This document shows positions 61,561 to 64,000 of a stretch of DNA of 64,000 nt, piece after piece; positions within the stretch are counted from its first letter, which is position 1, and the number at the start of each line of letters is the position of its first letter. The notes below the pieces were generated by a model that searched no databases, was not told the DNA's origin, and saw only the letters and a program-made list of their open reading frames with translations. The translations under genes were made by a program, and so were the position numbers. This DNA is from Virgibacillus proomii (GTDB taxonomy: Bacteria > Bacillota > Bacilli > Bacillales > Amphibacillaceae), in the NCBI RefSeq assembly GCF_900162615.1, contig NZ_FUFN01000010.1, positions 1,742,149 to 1,806,148 on the forward strand, in the 5' to 3' direction.

Positions 61561-61589
61561 TTGACTAATTAGTTAGAAACATATATAAT
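61561..61589 (+). promoter_or_regulatory. strong orphan promoter
   Basis: TTGACT (61561-61566), 17-base spacer, TATAAT (61584-61589). No gene starts within 290 bases. The region 61590-61827 has an AGCATAGAGTGCT hairpin with a T tract near 61658-61690. Nothing was seen between 61091 and 61560 beyond AT-rich sequence. Confidence 0.6.
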
Positions 61590-61827
61590 TACGCATTGGT
61601 AAGGGTATTTACTTGACACTTGTTATGTCTTGTACAGTGAACTTACTTAGTTAAAAATAGCATAGAGTGCTTTTAGTTTTTATAACTTGACTTCCAGGAG
61701 CGATAATCAATGAACCTCTGCGTCTATACGTTTGATTTTTCACAAGCATAAGCAGATAGAAGAAAGCAAGCAAAAAACATAGAAAGTGAAGCTGATTCTG
61801 AATTTTGTTACAATTTAGTTAAATTTA

Positions 61828-61856
61828 TTGCGAAACAATATGTTCTATGTTATGCT
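61828..61856 (+). promoter_or_regulatory. promoter of xerC
   Basis: TTGCGA (61828-61833), 17-base spacer, TATGCT (61851-61856), about 27 bases before the start codon. Confidence 0.6.
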
Positions 61857-61883
61857 GTAGTCGCTGCTTAATGGGGTGAAAAT

Positions 61884-62792
61884 TTGAATAATTTCAGGAA
61901 CTATTGGCAATCCTTTAAGGAGTACTTACAAATAGAAAAAAATGCTTCACCATATACTGTTAAATATTATCTGAATGATCTGGAATTGTTTTTTGACTTC
62001 TTGGCTTCGGAAGCTGTGAATGATCTTCGTGAAGTAGATGAGCGAGTGGTACGTATATTTCTTAATGCGATGTACAATCGAAAGCTCAGCAGAAGATCTG
62101 TTTCTAGGAAAATTTCTGCACTAAGAACCTTTTTTAAATTTTTGGAACGAGAAGAGATAGTAATAGGCAATCCATTTACATTGATTCGGTTACCAAAAAC
62201 AGAAAGCCATATACCGGGATTTTTGTATGCTGAAGAGCTGGAAAAACTATTTGAAGTCAACGATTTAACAGATCCATTAGGTCAACGGGATCAAGCAATA
62301 TTGGAATTGCTTTATGCAACGGGAATGCGTGTTAGTGAATGTCAGCAATTAGTTCTTGATAACATCGATTTCACGATTGGTACCGTGTTTGTAATAGGAA
62401 AAGGCAGAAAAGAGCGCTACATCCCGTACGGTAAATTTGCAGAAATTGCTTTGGAAACGTACATACAGGATGGTAGACAGTTGTTGTTAGCTAAAGCAAA
62501 ACAGCAAACTAATGCATTATTCCTGAATCATCGCGGGTCTCCATTGACAGACAGAGGAATCAGAGATGTATTAAACAGAGTAGTAAAAAAAGCGGCTTTA
62601 ACTGTGAATGTACATCCGCATAAATTACGCCATACATTTGCTACACATCTCTTAAATGAAGGTGCTGATTTACGCAGTGTTCAAGAGTTATTAGGTCACG
62701 AAAATTTGTCAACAACACAAATATATACTCATGTGACGAAAGATCATTTGCGGCGCGTCTATATGAAAAGTCATCCAAGAGCAAATGATTAA
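61884..62792 (+). CDS. xerC: tyrosine recombinase XerC
   Basis: It resolves chromosome dimers at dif with XerD. The 302-residue protein has an N-terminal SAM-like DNA-binding domain (KNASPYTVKYYLNDLELFFDF) and a catalytic domain with ATGMRVSECQQL, HPHKLRHTFATHLL, LLGHENLSTTQIYTHV: the R, H-x-x-R, H and Y set is complete. It starts at TTG 61884 after GGGGTGA. In B. subtilis it is codV, heading the codVWXY operon. Confidence 0.95.
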   Translation: MNNFRNYWQSFKEYLQIEKNASPYTVKYYLNDLELFFDFLASEAVNDLREVDERVVRIFLNAMYNRKLSRRSVSRKISALRTFFKFLEREEIVIGNPFTLIRLPKTESHIPGFLYAEELEKLFEVNDLTDPLGQRDQAILELLYATGMRVSECQQLVLDNIDFTIGTVFVIGKGRKERYIPYGKFAEIALETYIQDGRQLLLAKAKQQTNALFLNHRGSPLTDRGIRDVLNRVVKKAALTVNVHPHKLRHTFATHLLNEGADLRSVQELLGHENLSTTQIYTHVTKDHLRRVYMKSHPRAND

Positions 62793-62815
62793 TTTTAATT
62801 GAAGAGGTGAGAGGC

Positions 62816-63361
62816 GTGACGAATGGTTTTCATGCCACAACAATATTTGCCATTAAGCACAATGGCCAATGTGCCATGAGTGGTGATGGTCAAGTAACAA
62901 TGGGAAATGCGGTTGTCATGAAGCATAAAGCGAAAAAAGTCCGAAAATTATTTAAGGGGCAAGTGTTAGCAGGATTTGCTGGATCTGTTGCAGATGCATT
63001 TACACTTTTTGAGAAGTTTGAAGGGAAATTGGAGACATATAACGGCAATCTTGCGAGAGCCGCTGTAGAACTTGCAAAAGAGTGGCGCAGTGATAAAGTT
63101 TTAAGAAAACTGGAAGCTATGTTGATAGTCATGAATAGAGAGAATATGTTTTTAGTTTCTGGTACTGGTGAAGTGATTGAACCTGATGATGGAATTTTAG
63201 CAATCGGCTCCGGAGGAAATTATGCACTTAGCGCAGGCCGAGCATTGGTTAGATATTCAACGGAGTTAACAGCTAAAGAGATCGCACAAGCTGCCTTAAA
63301 TATTGCCGGAGAAATATGTGTGTATACGAACAATCACATTACACTCGAGGTGCTTGATTAA
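62816..63361 (+). CDS. hslV: HslV (ClpQ) protease subunit
   Basis: The proteasome-like peptidase that works with HslU. The 181-residue protein contains FHATTIFAIKHNGQCAMSGDGQVTMG and AGFAGSVADAFTLFEKFE. GTG 62816 with AGAGGTGAG upstream is preferred to GTG 62807. B. subtilis CodW uses an N-terminal serine after Met removal and has MSSFHATT; here the sequence is MTNGFHATT, so the exposed residue would be threonine and the N-terminus is one residue longer. Confidence 0.93.
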   Translation: MTNGFHATTIFAIKHNGQCAMSGDGQVTMGNAVVMKHKAKKVRKLFKGQVLAGFAGSVADAFTLFEKFEGKLETYNGNLARAAVELAKEWRSDKVLRKLEAMLIVMNRENMFLVSGTGEVIEPDDGILAIGSGGNYALSAGRALVRYSTELTAKEIAQAALNIAGEICVYTNNHITLEVLD

Positions 63362-63379
63362 AGGAGGCCTTTTGGAAGT

Positions 63380-64000
63380 ATGGGAATTGACTACACACCG
63401 AAACAAATTGTGGAACAATTGGATAAATACATTATTGGGCAAAAAAGTGCTAAACGCTCGGTAGCTGTAGCACTGAGAAACAGATACAGGAGAATGCAGC
63501 TTGAAGACAGCCTAAAAGATGAAATTGTTCCCAAGAATATATTGATGATCGGTCCGACTGGTGTAGGGAAAACAGAAATAGCTAGAAGATTAGCTAAGAT
63601 GGTAGGAGCACCATTTGTAAAAGTAGAGGCGACTAAATTTACTGAGGTAGGTTATGTTGGCCGAGATGTCGAATCCATGATTCGTGACTTAGTAGAAATG
63701 TCTGTACGTATGGTCAAAGAAGAAAAAATGAAAAAAGTTTTAGATAAAGCAGAAAAGGAAGCAAATAAGCAATTAGTTAAACTTTTAGTTCCACAGGCAA
63801 AAACAGAAAACCAGACGAAAAACCCGTTTGAAATGTTATTTTCTTCACAGTCAACGAATAACGAGGATGATGATAAGTCATCTGCAAAAAATGAAGAAAT
63901 TCGTAATAAGCGAAAGCGGGTAGAGCATCAATTAGCTTTAGGAGAATTAGAGGATCATCTTGTATCTGTGGAAATAGAAGAACAGGCTCCATCTATGTTC
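63380..64000 (+). CDS. hslU: HslU (ClpY) unfoldase subunit, partial
   Basis: The AAA+ ATPase that unfolds substrates for HslV. The frame is open to the end of the window (207 codons). It starts GIDYTPKQIVEQLDKYIIGQ, has Walker A MIGPTGVGKTEIARRLAK and the pore-loop region EATKFTEVGYVGRDVESMIRDL, and then enters the variable I domain. ATG 63380 lies after AAGGAGG and GGAAG, 18 bases downstream of hslV. codY would be expected next. Confidence 0.95.
   Translation, partial: MGIDYTPKQIVEQLDKYIIGQKSAKRSVAVALRNRYRRMQLEDSLKDEIVPKNILMIGPTGVGKTEIARRLAKMVGAPFVKVEATKFTEVGYVGRDVESMIRDLVEMSVRMVKEEKMKKVLDKAEKEANKQLVKLLVPQAKTENQTKNPFEMLFSSQSTNNEDDDKSSAKNEEIRNKRKRVEHQLALGELEDHLVSVEIEEQAPSMF

Overview
The window is chromosomal DNA from an AT-rich, endospore-forming Gram-positive bacterium of the family Bacillaceae. 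The evidence is the 27-residue SpoVM peptide, the PrpC/PrkC pair, RemA, FapR, RqcH, and a gene order that follows the Bacillus subtilis pyr-to-codY segment almost gene for gene. Proteins such as SpoVM and HslV resemble but are clearly not those of B. subtilis. A halotolerant genus such as Virgibacillus or Oceanobacillus would fit, but this is a guess.

Layout. 1-2243: end of the pyrimidine operon (pyrK tail, pyrD, pyrF, pyrE). 2681-5161: an accessory block (methyltransferase, LysR regulator, Ohr peroxidase). 5535-10046: divergent rqcH and a calcium-type P-ATPase. 10982-13506: yloC, remA, gmk, rpoZ. 14159-25346: coaBC, priA, fmt, rsmB, prpC, prkC, rsgA, rpe, thiN, spoVM. 25893-29055: rpmB (reverse), the asp23-like gene and fakA. 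29337-31601: a purine permease (reverse) beside a broken serine dehydratase gene. 31602-38174: recG, then fapR-plsX-fabD-fabG-acpP for membrane lipid synthesis, and rnc. 38777-46260: a DUF1128 gene (reverse), smc, ftsY, ylxM, ffh (chromosome condensation and SRP targeting). 46367-49520: rpsP, khpA, ylqD, rimM, trmD, rplS (ribosome maturation). 49829-54269: lepB, rbgA, rnhB and two flagellar-like genes, ylqG and ylqH. 54484-60302: sucC, sucD, dprA, topA. 61884-64000: xerC, hslV and the start of hslU. Compared with B. subtilis, def, rlmN and trmFO are not at their usual places, and sdaAB-sdaAA is decayed.

The unusual part is the intergenic DNA. Nearly every gap above 300 bp is filled by short non-coding repeats, which I name A to F. 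Family A (about 130-190 bp) starts at TTTATC, contains a long stem (GGTGCCGT paired with ACGGCACC), ends in a hairpin whose sequence changes between copies while staying self-complementary, and finishes with GAAGTTTCAC before a second TTTAT(C). Family B (about 93 bp) begins TATACTATAGG and ends in a hairpin closed by AGAAAAACT/AGTTTTTCT. A copies lie nested inside B copies at a TTTATC that is single in the empty B copy at 56889-56983 and has a single counterpart TTTATA in the one at 30861-30953, and a second empty/filled pair exists in the C-E repeat (empty at 2425-2650, filled at 10150-10505). This is direct sequence evidence that A is, or was, mobile with TTTATC duplication. One B copy sits exactly at the start codon of the dead sdaAB gene. 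A tandem A array with a 134-bp period separates rpoZ from coaBC. This nested, structured, apparently non-autonomous repeat system is the best candidate here for something undescribed.

Regulatory calls (promoters, FapR box, rplS leader) and terminators were read by eye; terminators with long stems and T tracts are the more secure of these.
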